A stretch of 64,000 bases of DNA from Priestia aryabhattai (GCF_023715685.1 NZ_JAMBOQ010000004.1:310001-374000), one strand, 5' to 3'. Shown: positions 27,401-36,251, numbered from the stretch's first letter. Notes: generated from the sequence alone by a model not told the origin. A program made the numbers and translations.

Positions 27401-28228
27401 GTGGACCGTATGTACTTTCCGGCTCTTTCAGATGAAGATATGAAACTGCCATTCTATGTTACAAGCGCTGGAAGATGGAGACATCAAACGCATATTAAAC
27501 GTCAGGGAGAGTTTCCTGATTATCAATGGATTCAATGTATAAAAGGGAGAGGAGAGCTTCGTGTAAATGACGAGGTTTATATTATAAAAGAAAATGAAGG
27601 GATGTTTCTGACTCCGCATGTTCCGCATGAATACTACCCTATTACAAGCGAATGGCAAGTATGCTGGGTTTCTTTTAACGGCAGTGTGATTGATGATATC
27701 ATGCTTTCTCTTCAATTTATTACTTCTGGGAAAATCGTCCTTACATGTGCTGAAAGTCTTTACAGAATGCTTCAAGAGCTAATGAATCGATTAGAAGAAA
27801 ATCATACATCTAGCACCATGCAGTGCTCTGAACTAATATATAGCGTCATTTTGAAACTTAGGCAAGACAGCGTATATATAGAAAGCAAAAGTCGTTTGCA
27901 GCAAATTACTCAGCTAAACCCAGTTCTTCGTTATATCGAGAAATACTATCATCAGTCGTTAACGCTAGAAGTACTAGCGAAGCAGCTCAACGTAACGGAG
28001 CAGTATACGTGTTTGCTTTTTCAACAATCTCTTGGCATCCGGCCATTTGAATACGTCACGCGCGTGCGCATTCAAAAAGCGAAGAAACTGCTGCTTAAAA
28101 ACAACCATATCTCTGTACAAGACATAGCAAGGCAAGTAGGGTATGAGCATCCAAGCTATTTTATCAAGCGCTTTAAAGAACAGGAGAACGTTACACCAAC
28201 TGTTTTTCGAAAAATGTATTTTTCATAA
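27401..28228 (+). CDS. bgaR: AraC-family regulator of beta-galactosidase
   Basis: 275 residues from GTG 27401 (AAGGGGGAAG upstream). The N-terminal cupin-type sugar-binding domain contains the block EGMFLTPHVPHEYYP. The C-terminal AraC/XylS DNA-binding domain has two helix-turn-helices: LEVLAKQLNVTEQYTCLLFQ and VQDIARQVGYEHPSYFIKRF. It is divergent from bgaM and should activate it in response to galactosides, matching the known BgaR. The assignment rests on gene order and domain type. Confidence 0.93.
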   Translation: MDRMYFPALSDEDMKLPFYVTSAGRWRHQTHIKRQGEFPDYQWIQCIKGRGELRVNDEVYIIKENEGMFLTPHVPHEYYPITSEWQVCWVSFNGSVIDDIMLSLQFITSGKIVLTCAESLYRMLQELMNRLEENHTSSTMQCSELIYSVILKLRQDSVYIESKSRLQQITQLNPVLRYIEKYYHQSLTLEVLAKQLNVTEQYTCLLFQQSLGIRPFEYVTRVRIQKAKKLLLKNNHISVQDIARQVGYEHPSYFIKRFKEQENVTPTVFRKMYFS

Positions 28229-28374
28229 ATTTTATCCATGGGTTTTTATCTAGAACATAAGACTTACGGTAAATGCTAGTCATTTCGTATGAATTTTAAA
28301 AAAGAATTTAAATGTAGTTTTAAGTAAAAATGGAGAGGAAAAGTAGAGAAAGGAAACAAAAAGGAGGGATAAGG

Positions 28375-28851
28375 GTGTTTGGGTTAAATGATCTTCCAAA
28401 GTTTGTGTGGTCATTCTGTCTTGTATTGCCACTTGTATCACTTATTCATCAGCTGGGGCATTCCGTCATGGCAATTATTTTCGGAGGGAAGGTCGATTTT
28501 ACTATAGGTAGAGGGAAAACCATTCTTAAAATGGGGAAGCTTAAAATTAAGTCAGTGTATTTTTTAGACTCGTTTTGTAAATATGAAAATCTTAAGAACG
28601 ACAGTCGCATTTCTCATGCAATGGTGTATGCGGGTGGTGTACTGTTTAATTTGCTTACTATTTTTATAATAAATGGATTAATTATGGCTAATATCCTGCC
28701 TGAAGATATATTTTGCTATCAATTTGTTTATTTTTCAGTCTATTATGTTATTTTTTCGCTGTTACCCATTCAATATACAGAGACGTCTGCAAGCGATGGA
28801 CGTGCTATATATAACGTATTACGGTACGGAAAAACGTGTGATCCAGATTAA
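28375..28851 (+). CDS. M50-like membrane protein with degenerate metal motif
   Basis: 158 residues from GTG 28375, 8 nt after AGGAGGG; the ATG at 28330 is less likely. Three or four hydrophobic helices are present. It resembles small M50 (site-2 protease-like) proteins: the first motif reads LIHQLGHSVMAIIFGGK, where HELGH is expected (residues 25-29, Glu to Gln), and near the end LLPI...SDGRAIYNVLRYG resembles the NxxPxPPLDGG segment. Without the catalytic glutamate it is probably not an active protease. Neighbours do not suggest a role. Confidence 0.7.
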   Translation: MFGLNDLPKFVWSFCLVLPLVSLIHQLGHSVMAIIFGGKVDFTIGRGKTILKMGKLKIKSVYFLDSFCKYENLKNDSRISHAMVYAGGVLFNLLTIFIINGLIMANILPEDIFCYQFVYFSVYYVIFSLLPIQYTETSASDGRAIYNVLRYGKTCDPD

Positions 28852-28876
28852 GGGCTGTGTGTAGCAGCCTTTTTTG
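28850..28876 (+). terminator. Rho-independent terminator
   Basis: GGCTG / CAGCC stem with a 7-nt loop followed by TTTTTT, at the stop codon of the M50-like gene. Confidence 0.75.
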
Positions 28877-28988
28877 GTTCATTTTTTTCTGTCTCAATTA
28901 AAGAAGGAAAGGAAAACTTTACGAAAAGAAAAGAGTAGCGGATAATAAAGATATTACGCTGTGGAATATAAGAAAGGAGAGGATTCAT

Positions 28989-29492
28989 ACGATTATTGAG
29001 ACAGACCGAATGACGCTGCGAGCCATGACTGAAAGCGATGCAGGTAATTTAATAAAAATCTTTGAGGATGCTGAAGCAATGAAGTATTATTCTTCTACTA
29101 AAAATGAACAAGACACACTTCGCTGGATTCAATGGATGAAGCAGCATTATCAAACATACGGCATTAGTATGTGGGTAGCTGAGGATAAGCAGAAAGGAGA
29201 GTTTCTAGGACAGTGCGGCATGGTTCTTCAAAAGGTGGACGGCAAGGTAGAACCAGAACTTGGCTATTTATTTTTACGCAGCCGCTGGGGAAAAGGCTAT
29301 GCGAGTGAAGCAGCAAAAGCTTGCCTAGATTACGGCCTTCATACGCTGAAATTTCAGAAGATTATATCATTAATAGACCCTGCCAATTACCCATCGATTA
29401 AAGTGGCTGAAAGAATTGGCATGAAAAAAGAAAAGCAAGTTAACAAATGGGGTAAATCATTAGTCTGTTATAGTATATATAATGAAAAATGA
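28989..29492 (+). CDS. GNAT-family N-acetyltransferase with non-AUG start
   Basis: A RimJ/RimL-type GNAT domain: GYLFLRSRWGKGYASEAAKA is the acetyl-CoA loop, and NYPSIKVAERIGMKKE the C-terminal motif. The first ATG is at 29010, but it lacks a ribosome binding site. The frame stays open upstream, reading ACG-ATT-ATT-GAG-ACA-GAC-CGA-ATG, so family-like IIETDRMTLR precedes it. AAAGGAG lies 9 nt before the ACG at 28989 and 12 nt before the ATT at 28992. Translation therefore probably starts at one of these codons, or an ancestral ATG has mutated. About 160-167 residues. Substrate unknown. Confidence 0.75.
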   Translation, partial: TIIETDRMTLRAMTESDAGNLIKIFEDAEAMKYYSSTKNEQDTLRWIQWMKQHYQTYGISMWVAEDKQKGEFLGQCGMVLQKVDGKVEPELGYLFLRSRWGKGYASEAAKACLDYGLHTLKFQKIISLIDPANYPSIKVAERIGMKKEKQVNKWGKSLVCYSIYNEK

Positions 29493-29510
29493 GAATAAAG
29501 GAGTGTTAGC

Positions 29511-30296
29511 ATGATTAACATTAAGAATATTTCCGTAAAACGAGCAGAAAAAGAAATTTTAAAAAACGTGTCGTGGTCAGTTAAAAAAGGAGAACATTGG
29601 TGTTTGCTTGGGTTAAATGGTTCCGGAAAAACGACGCTTTTAAATATAATCAACGGATATATCTGGCCTACAAAAGGTCAAGTAGAAGTCCTTTCAAAGA
29701 GATTTGGGGAAACAAATCTGTCCGAGCTCAGAAGAGAAATTGGATGGGTAAGTTCTTCGCTTCAACAGCGGTTTCGAGATGACGACACGGTTTTAGAAAT
29801 GGTTTTAAGCGGAAAATTTGCATCTATTGGTTTATATGAACAAGTGGAGCAAAAAGATATGAACCAAGCCATAGAATTAATGCAGCTGCTAAAGTGTGAA
29901 GATTTACAAAATCAGGCGTACGGAACGCTTTCTCAAGGAGAGCGCCAGCGAGTGCTAATCGCTCGAGCTCTTATGGCTTCACCAAAGCTTTTAATACTTG
30001 ATGAGCCATGTACAGGTCTAGATATAATGGCCCGAGAACAGCTTCTTCAGCTGATTGCAAAAATGGCAGAGCAGCCAAAAGCTCCTACGCTTATCTATGT
30101 TACCCACCATGTAGAAGAAATTTTGCCGTGCTTTACCCATACGCTTTGTATGCGTCAAGGAGAAGTGTTTTCCTCTGGAAAAACGAAAGACCAGCTCACT
30201 GAGCCGCATCTTTCTAAATTTTTTAATCACTCCGTAGAGATTCAGCAGCAGAAGGAACGTACTTGGCTGTCACTAAAAGAACCGGTAAAAAGCTGA
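29511..30296 (+). CDS. ylmA: ABC transporter ATP-binding protein
   Basis: 261 residues. Walker A is GLNGSGKTTLLN (about residues 36-47), the signature is LSQGERQRVLIARAL, Walker B is LLILDEPCTGLD, and the switch histidine is in YVTHHVEEI. It resembles B. subtilis YlmA and the ModF/PhrA-type ATPases. No permease gene is adjacent, so the membrane partner is unknown or encoded elsewhere. ATG 29511 lies 18 nt after the GNAT gene and has AAAGGAG upstream, so the two may be co-transcribed. Confidence 0.9.
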   Translation: MINIKNISVKRAEKEILKNVSWSVKKGEHWCLLGLNGSGKTTLLNIINGYIWPTKGQVEVLSKRFGETNLSELRREIGWVSSSLQQRFRDDDTVLEMVLSGKFASIGLYEQVEQKDMNQAIELMQLLKCEDLQNQAYGTLSQGERQRVLIARALMASPKLLILDEPCTGLDIMAREQLLQLIAKMAEQPKAPTLIYVTHHVEEILPCFTHTLCMRQGEVFSSGKTKDQLTEPHLSKFFNHSVEIQQQKERTWLSLKEPVKS

Positions 30297-30492
30297 TATA
30301 GCGTCGAGAAATCTTCTTACATACCATGGGGAAAAGAACGCTGCTTGCAATGGAAACAAGCTCATTGTGGAGGTAATGTTTACATGCTACATAAATAGTG
30401 GTGCTGCAAATAATATCAAGCAGTAGAAAAGCAGCAATGTCATTTTTATCAATGGTTACAAATACAAAAGAAGAGGAATCATAAGTTGTCAT
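30223..30492 (-). CDS. Small hypothetical protein overlapping ylmA antisense
   Basis: An 89-residue frame starts at ATG 30492 with AAAGGAG at a 6-nt spacing, an excellent ribosome binding site. The first 60 residues are moderately hydrophobic (DIAAFLLLDIICSTTIYVAC); the last 25 are encoded antisense to the end of ylmA. It may be a real small gene, or a gene whose original 3' end was lost so that it now reads into ylmA. No family recognised. Confidence 0.4.
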   Translation of the reverse strand: MTTYDSSSFVFVTIDKNDIAAFLLLDIICSTTIYVACKHYLHNELVSIASSVLFPMVCKKISRRYISFLPVLLVTAKYVPSAAESLRSD

Positions 30493-30593
30493 CGTTAGCT
30501 CCTTTGGTTATATAGTTATGTTACTTTATTCACAAAAGGCTTGGGCTATACGAACTTTAAAAAAAGTAAAATGATGACAGCTGGTTCTTTCTT

Positions 30594-31133
30594 CTACAGC
30601 TGGTAATATTCTTGTTCGAGTATACTCATGATAATATCTGTCCGAAATGTTTCCTCAATAAAAGCACCTTCACGCTCCATTCCTTCTTTTACAAAGCCAC
30701 ATTTTTCATAACAAGCAATGGCTCTATGGTTGTACTCGAGCACCCGTAAATCGATTCTGTGCAAGTGAAGGTGTTCAAAGGCGTACGCAAGTACCAATTT
30801 TGTAACTTCAGTGCCCAGTCCTTGATTCCAAACAGAAGAATCAAATAAACCAATTGCATACCGTGCGCGCCGGTCGTATTCGTTAACGGTCAGCCGGGCT
30901 TCTCCAACAAAACGCTGCTGATATTCAATACACCAATTTAGCTTTTGTGACTCTATGTACTGGATATGCCGCTCGGCATCTTGTAGTGTAAGAGGCTTTA
31001 AGTTTCGAGTATTGCCTCCGTACATACGAATAAGTTCTTTTGTTTGCTTGCATGCTAAATAATCATTCACATCGCTGTCTTTTGGTTTTCTTAACAGCAC
31101 GTTTTTTCCCTTTAAAAGTGGTGAAACATTCAT
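30594..31133 (-). CDS. GNAT-family N-acetyltransferase (RimJ/RimL type)
   Basis: 179 residues if started at ATG 31133 (MNVSPLLKGKNVLLRKPKDS). In-frame alternatives are ATG 31145, too close to AAAGG, and GTG 31178, which has CAGGAAA and would add 15 residues. Motif A is SSVWNQGLGTEVTKLVLAYA, and YNHRAIACYEKCGFVKEG is the usual C-terminal block. It probably acetylates a ribosomal protein N-terminus or a small amine; the acceptor is not determinable. A separate transcription unit from its neighbours. Confidence 0.87.
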   Translation of the reverse strand: MNVSPLLKGKNVLLRKPKDSDVNDYLACKQTKELIRMYGGNTRNLKPLTLQDAERHIQYIESQKLNWCIEYQQRFVGEARLTVNEYDRRARYAIGLFDSSVWNQGLGTEVTKLVLAYAFEHLHLHRIDLRVLEYNHRAIACYEKCGFVKEGMEREGAFIEETFRTDIIMSILEQEYYQL

Positions 31134-31210
31134 TATTTCATGCATCCTTTCTTTATTAACATTTAAAAAGTATTCCACTTGTTTCCTGAAAAAACCTGCT
31201 TTTATGTATA

Positions 31211-31241
31211 AAAAGGAACAGCTGTAGGCGCTGTTCCTTTA
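31211..31241 (-). terminator. Rho-independent terminator of the terpene cyclase gene
   Basis: AAAGGAACAGC / GCTGTTCCTTT (11 bp, 31212-31222 with 31230-31240) with a 7-nt loop and a - strand T-run. Confidence 0.88.
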
Positions 31242-33107
31242 CGAAGAATGTTTTTTTACGTAGTGGGCAAGTGCAAGAAGAGGAAAAATATCATTGTAGC
31301 TGTGATACTTAATATAAAATTGTCCAGGAAGACCAATTCCCGTTGGATAATGAATTTGCTGCTCTGTAAGATTTGGATTCAGCAAAAATTTAATTCCTTT
31401 TTCAACGGCTCGATCTTTTAATGGACATATTGTCATTAAAGCATCGAGAGCCCAAGCCGTTTGAGAAGGGGTGCTAAACGATAAAGGTACATATTTTTTC
31501 AGAGAAGCGCTATAGCATGATTCTCCGAATCCACCGTCTTCTTGTTGAATACTTTTAAGCCAGTTAATGGCTTTAATGATACGCGGATCAGAAGCAGAAA
31601 CTCCTACAGCACGCAGTCCTGTAATAGCGGCCCAAGTTCCGTAAATATAGCAAACTCCCCACCGGCCGTACCAGCTCCCATTATCCAATTGATGATCAAA
31701 CAGCCATTTTACTGCAGCTTTAATCGAAGGATGAGACTTATTCATACCGGCAAAGTTCCCTAGACACTCAAGCACTCGACCGGTTAAATCAGCAGTAGCC
31801 GGGTCCGTCGCTGCATCTTTTGCGTTTTCAAGCGGCAGATAAGTAAATAAAACAGAGTCGGTATTTTTTTCAAATGCAGCAAAACCGCCGTCTTTGTTTT
31901 GCATGGACAACAGCCAGTTGATGCCCCTTTGCCAAGACTCCAAATAATCTGTCTCCGCTTGCGCTCTTCTAGAAAGGGCTCTAATAGCGGCTGACGTATC
32001 GTCTAAGTCAGGGTTATTCGTATTAATATCGGAAAAACCCCAGCCTCCAGGTGCTGTATTTGGGTTATGAAACTGCCAATCTCCAAGCTTCGTATGCTGT
32101 CTTTTCTTTAAGTAGCGGGTTGTGCCTTTAATCATAGGATCTTGCTGCGGTACACCTGCTTCCTGTAGAGCGTAAGATAGCAGCGCCGTGTCCCAAACGG
32201 TTGACGTTGAGTTTTCTACGTGTGCGTGGCCGCTGCATGTACTAATTAGTGAACAAATACCGTCGATTGCTTTTTTAATTACAAACGAATCTTTTTTATA
32301 GCCAAGAGCGAGAAGACCGTAAATCATAAAAAAAGTAGAAGTGGCATAGCTGTAAAGGGTTCCATCCTTTTCAATTCTTTCTAGCATGTAACGCTCGGCT
32401 GCTTGATAACCAAGCTTGTGGATGTAAGAAGGTAAAGAAGCCAGCTGTTTTAAATGGTCGACTAAAAAAATAGAAGCGCGTGATTCTTGAGTAGTTTCAT
32501 CCGATTTCTGTTTCGCTGTTCTTACATCTAAATGAGAAAGAGAAGGTGTATGCCTAGAAGTAAGTGAAAATTTTTTATTTCCTGCTACCATCATCGGAAC
32601 GAAGTGAATTCTGGCATAGGTGCTTAATTCATAAAAGTTAAGCGGTACATAGGTAGGCACGAGCAAAAGAGAAAGCGGGAGGTAAAATAACTTTGGCCAC
32701 TCGTATAAGCCGTTAACAGAAAGCATCCATCTTGTGAGAAAATGAGCGCGAGAAATGCCTCCTGAATCAATAATATACCTTTCTGCTTTTCGCAAAATCC
32801 GGTCGTTTTTTTGGTAATAGCCTGAATATAAAAGAGCTGTATAAGCTTGAATGGTGGCCGATAAGTTATGTTCTTCATCATCAAACAACGTCCAAAGACC
32901 ATCTTCATTTTGAAGGGAAACGATTCGTTCGGTTAATTGTTTAATCAACACTTCTTTATCTAAATCAAAGGTGCGAAGAAGCATAATTAAAAACGCATCA
33001 GGCATAACGCCTGTTTCAAAACAGTAGCGAAATGACCCGTCATTTTTTTGTGTTGGGCGCAGATAGGCGATTCTTCGCTGAATCTCTAGCTGAACTTCCT
33101 TTAGCAA
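31239..33107 (-). CDS. sqhC: Terpene cyclase of the squalene-hopene cyclase family
   Basis: 622 residues from TTG 33107, with AGAGGTG 6 nt upstream; a GTG three codons earlier lies in that site. The catalytic acid motif DxDD is intact (NPDLDDTSAAIRAL, about residues 367-370), and several QW repeats are visible (QEDGGFGE, DNGSWYGRWG, QNKDGGFAAFE). The family protonates and cyclises linear polyprenes at the membrane. In Bacillus the relative SqhC makes sporulene-type C35 terpenoids from tetraprenyl-beta-curcumene, and the B. megaterium enzyme BmeTC also accepts squalene. This gene best fits that bifunctional type. Monocistronic, with its own terminator. Confidence 0.9.
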   Translation of the reverse strand: MLKEVQLEIQRRIAYLRPTQKNDGSFRYCFETGVMPDAFLIMLLRTFDLDKEVLIKQLTERIVSLQNEDGLWTLFDDEEHNLSATIQAYTALLYSGYYQKNDRILRKAERYIIDSGGISRAHFLTRWMLSVNGLYEWPKLFYLPLSLLLVPTYVPLNFYELSTYARIHFVPMMVAGNKKFSLTSRHTPSLSHLDVRTAKQKSDETTQESRASIFLVDHLKQLASLPSYIHKLGYQAAERYMLERIEKDGTLYSYATSTFFMIYGLLALGYKKDSFVIKKAIDGICSLISTCSGHAHVENSTSTVWDTALLSYALQEAGVPQQDPMIKGTTRYLKKRQHTKLGDWQFHNPNTAPGGWGFSDINTNNPDLDDTSAAIRALSRRAQAETDYLESWQRGINWLLSMQNKDGGFAAFEKNTDSVLFTYLPLENAKDAATDPATADLTGRVLECLGNFAGMNKSHPSIKAAVKWLFDHQLDNGSWYGRWGVCYIYGTWAAITGLRAVGVSASDPRIIKAINWLKSIQQEDGGFGESCYSASLKKYVPLSFSTPSQTAWALDALMTICPLKDRAVEKGIKFLLNPNLTEQQIHYPTGIGLPGQFYIKYHSYNDIFPLLALAHYVKKHSS

Positions 33108-33258
33108 TATGATCACCTCTTATGATAATGCTTTTCAATCTTTCGACCTGTTTCTTTATAACTGTATTCAAAGGAAGAGAGTTCTATGAGAGGAGAAAGT
33201 TGCAAAGAATAGAGCGCTTGCTGCACAATAAAGGTACTGGAAAATTGGAGTGATAGAA

Positions 33259-34299
33259 GTGAAAGAAATACAGGTAGAAGTCATTCAAGGACGAGGCTCT
33301 TACCGAGAGCTTGGTAAAATGCAAGGGAAATTACATAAAGGAACAATGCTGTTTGAAAATCATCAAAAAAGAAGAAAACGTTCATTACGAAGCTATCAAA
33401 CGATAGCAAAAGAAGCTCGTCATTATTACGACTTATTTGCCCCTGGACTATGGGATGAGCTAGTGGGCTTAGCAGAAGGCTTAGATTGGCCTCTTGAAGA
33501 TGTTATTCATGAGTACAGCGGGTATCAGCAAGAGTGGAAGAAAACGGGATGTTCTGCTCTTATACAGCACGGCGTGTATGTGCGAAATTACGATTATCAC
33601 CCTAAGACTTACGAAGGACGATTTTTGCTTTTTCAGCCAAATGAAGGATATGCAAGCGTCGGGTTTGGAACGAGAATGATTGGGCGAATGGATGGAATGA
33701 ATGAAAAAGGATTAGCAATTGGCTATCATTTTGTCAATCGCCGCCGTCAAACGAACGGATTTATTTGCTGTACGCTCGCTCGGTTTATTTTAGAAACATG
33801 CGAAACGACAGAAGAAGCTGTTGCTATTTTAGAAAGAGCACCGCACCGTCATGCGTTTAATTATTCCATTTATGACCGCACCGGACAGGGAGCGGTAGTT
33901 GAAGCGTCTGGACGAGGCGTTCATGTACAAAGAGGAACGATGATGGGGTGTACAAATCATTTTAATCAGCTAGTCGAAGAAAATCGTCATCATTTAGTAG
34001 AGTCAAAGGAAAGGCTCGATCATATTCGAGATCATATTGAAAAAAAGCTATCGCCTCTTGAAGCTTTCTCTTTATTTAATGAAGATGAATACGGTATTTT
34101 TAAAGAAGATTATCGGAATTCTGCTGGAACGCTTCATACAGTGGCATATGTACCGGAGACGCTGCAAGTCATTGTGGGAATTGGACGAAAAGCAAAACCT
34201 CTCATTTTCTCGTTTGAAGATTGGTTGAAAGGAGAACAATTAACTATAACGAAAATAAAAGGAACGGTAAATACAGACGAACCATTTCCGTTTCAGTAA
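33259..34299 (+). CDS. C45-family acyltransferase/peptidase (Ntn hydrolase)
   Basis: 346 residues from GTG 33259, with GGAG 8 nt upstream. It resembles the acyl-CoA:6-aminopenicillanate acyltransferase (C45) group. The likely nucleophile is the Cys of TGCSALIQHGVYVRNYDYHP (about residue 98), which would become N-terminal after autocleavage; GRMDGMNEKGLAIGYHFVN and TNHFN are other conserved blocks. Family members hydrolyse or form amide bonds on acylated amino acids or antibiotics. The natural substrate is not known. It ends 11 nt before the hydrate-repair gene, so the two are probably co-transcribed. Confidence 0.85.
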   Translation: MKEIQVEVIQGRGSYRELGKMQGKLHKGTMLFENHQKRRKRSLRSYQTIAKEARHYYDLFAPGLWDELVGLAEGLDWPLEDVIHEYSGYQQEWKKTGCSALIQHGVYVRNYDYHPKTYEGRFLLFQPNEGYASVGFGTRMIGRMDGMNEKGLAIGYHFVNRRRQTNGFICCTLARFILETCETTEEAVAILERAPHRHAFNYSIYDRTGQGAVVEASGRGVHVQRGTMMGCTNHFNQLVEENRHHLVESKERLDHIRDHIEKKLSPLEAFSLFNEDEYGIFKEDYRNSAGTLHTVAYVPETLQVIVGIGRKAKPLIFSFEDWLKGEQLTITKIKGTVNTDEPFPFQ

Positions 34300-34310
34300 G
34301 GAGCAGCATA

Positions 34311-35813
34311 ATGAGAATTGTAACGAATCAAGAGATGTATCAAGTAGATGATTATATGATGAATACAATTGGGATGAGTGAAGAGTCCCTTATGGAAAAT
34401 GCCGGGCAAGCTGCTGCAAACGTGCTGAGCGAGCGAATAGAAAAACATGAAAAAATAGGGCTGTTTATAGGAACGGGAAACAACGGAGGAGACGGCTTTG
34501 TTATTGCCCGTGCGTTGAAGTCAAAAGGATATGAAGTTGATGTCTCGGTAGTTCCTGCACGGGAAAAAATAAAAGGCGCAGCTAAAAAAGCAATGATCAT
34601 CTATGAAAATGCTGGATTCACGTGGCAATCCGCAGGAGACAACTTCTCTGTGAAAAAGTATACGGTCATTATTGACTGTCTATTAGGGATAGGGGTAAAA
34701 GGCAGCATCAAACCTCCTTACGATGACATTATCAAAGAAATAAAAGATTCTAAGGCTTACATATACAGCATCGATGTCCCAAGTGGAGTAATGGAACAGA
34801 AGCAAGGGCTTACGATACGCGCAGATGCTACAATTACGCTTCAGCAGCCCAAAACCACGGCATTTACATACCCGAGCAAAGAAAGCTATGGTGAGTTGAT
34901 TGTAGTAGATATCGGTATTCCGCCGCTAGCAATTGAAAAAAGTTCATCTCCTAAGGAGGTATGGTCAACTCAGCATATTAAACAATCTTTTCCTATCCGG
35001 AATGCTTCCTCCAATAAAGGTACACACGGAAAAGGAATCGTAATAGGAGGTTCACTTCAAACGCCTGGAGCGCCGATGCTAACGTCTAAAGCAGCGCTCA
35101 CAAGCGGAGCAGGGCTTCTAACTCTTGCGCTTCCGAGTGATATTCATGCGATTGCAGCTGCGCACATGTTAGAAGTGATGTATAAACCATGTCCAAGCAA
35201 AGATGGCTTTTTTGCAGGCGAGATTTCTTTAGAAGAAGCGAAGTATGATGCGATTGCAGTTGGACCAGGGCTTGGGAGAACGAAAGAAACGAAGAAAGTC
35301 GTCGAACAAGTGCTTCAACAGCCGGTTTCTGTTGTGGTCGACGCGGATGCTCTTTTTCATCTGCCGGATTTGGCGAAAGAAGTAAAAGAAAGAGAACACG
35401 CAACGATTTTAACGCCTCACCCGGGGGAAATGGCCAGACTCGTGGACACAACAATCGCAGAAGTAGAAGCGAATCGATTTTCAATATCTAGACAATATGC
35501 AGTGGAAAATGGTGTATACCTTGTATTAAAAGGTCCAAACACGATTGTTACAACGCCTGATGGAAAACAATACGTAAATACAACTGGAAACGCAGGACTT
35601 GCGAAAGGTGGAACGGGTGACACATTAATAGGGATCATCCTCGCTTTTATTATGCAGCATGATTCTCTTCAAGAGGCAATCAGTAATGCGGTATATGTTC
35701 ACGGAAAAGCAGCAGATTTGCTACTCGATAGGGTTCATACAACGATAGATATGTTAGCAAGCGACGTAATTTCTGCACTTCCGGCAGTCTTCGGGCAGCT
35801 GAGTGAGAAGTAA
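34311..35813 (+). CDS. nnr: Bifunctional NAD(P)H-hydrate epimerase/dehydratase
   Basis: 500 residues from ATG 34311 (AAGGAG upstream). The N-terminal YjeF_N domain (about 1-210) has FIGTGNNGGDGFVIARALKS, giving the epimerase. The C-terminal YjeF_C dehydratase domain (about 225-500) has VVDADALFHLP, TPHPGEMARL and GNAGLAKGGTGDTLIGIILA, the ribokinase-like ADP/ATP site. Together they repair NADHX and NADPHX, the damaged hydrated cofactors. A fused form is standard in many bacteria. The only thematic link in this window is the NAD salvage operon 15 kb away. Confidence 0.95.
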   Translation: MRIVTNQEMYQVDDYMMNTIGMSEESLMENAGQAAANVLSERIEKHEKIGLFIGTGNNGGDGFVIARALKSKGYEVDVSVVPAREKIKGAAKKAMIIYENAGFTWQSAGDNFSVKKYTVIIDCLLGIGVKGSIKPPYDDIIKEIKDSKAYIYSIDVPSGVMEQKQGLTIRADATITLQQPKTTAFTYPSKESYGELIVVDIGIPPLAIEKSSSPKEVWSTQHIKQSFPIRNASSNKGTHGKGIVIGGSLQTPGAPMLTSKAALTSGAGLLTLALPSDIHAIAAAHMLEVMYKPCPSKDGFFAGEISLEEAKYDAIAVGPGLGRTKETKKVVEQVLQQPVSVVVDADALFHLPDLAKEVKEREHATILTPHPGEMARLVDTTIAEVEANRFSISRQYAVENGVYLVLKGPNTIVTTPDGKQYVNTTGNAGLAKGGTGDTLIGIILAFIMQHDSLQEAISNAVYVHGKAADLLLDRVHTTIDMLASDVISALPAVFGQLSEK

Positions 35814-35844
35814 TTTCTAATTTCTGCTATATTATTAAAATTTG

Positions 35845-35872
35845 TTGACAAAATCCTTCAAAAAGTTGTCAA
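35845..35872 (+). promoter_or_regulatory. Inverted repeat TTGACAA / TTGTCAA upstream of a small gene
   Basis: A 7-bp dyad with a 14-nt spacer lies before the small membrane-protein gene at 35934. The left arm could also serve as a -35 element. It is a possible operator. Confidence 0.3.
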
Positions 35873-35933
35873 AACTCTTTGTAAATGATAACGTTACTTT
35901 ACGTAAGATTTTACATAGAAAGAAAGTGATGTT

Positions 35934-36212
35934 GTGTACTACTCAATGAGACCAAGAGGCATTCATTTAGCTGTGCCTACACTTTTCTTCTTTATCACAG
36001 TCGTGTTATTTGCGATAATGCAGTTTGGTTTTTATTTAGATTCCAGCATTCTTCGTAAAATTTGGGTCATCATTATGGCTTTATTGCCCATTGCTGGACT
36101 AATCACGGCTATTAAAGGTAGAAGGGGAAGCGCAAAGCCGTGGTTAATTATAGGAAACGTGGTTCTTATTTTAACCGTTACAATAATGAGCGTACAAGCT
36201 ATTATTTATTGA
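35934..36212 (+). CDS. Small membrane protein, 92 aa
   Basis: Starts at GTG 35934 with a weak AAAGTGAT site; ATG 35946 is a possible alternative. Three hydrophobic segments are visible: AVPTLFFFITVVLFAIMQFG, WVIIMALLPIAGLITAI and WLIIGNVVLILTVTIMSVQA, with a short basic loop (KGRRGSAK) between the last two. No known family; probably an inner-membrane protein. It ends at a terminator shared with the convergent PhzF gene. Confidence 0.7.
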   Translation: MYYSMRPRGIHLAVPTLFFFITVVLFAIMQFGFYLDSSILRKIWVIIMALLPIAGLITAIKGRRGSAKPWLIIGNVVLILTVTIMSVQAIIY

Positions 36213-36215
36213 ACA

Positions 36216-36251
36216 AAAAACGTGTTCGCCAAACAGGCGGACACGTTTTTA
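36216..36251. terminator. Bidirectional terminator
   Basis: A 15-bp stem with one mismatch (36216-36230 with 36236-36250), A-rich and T-rich flanks. Confidence 0.9.
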
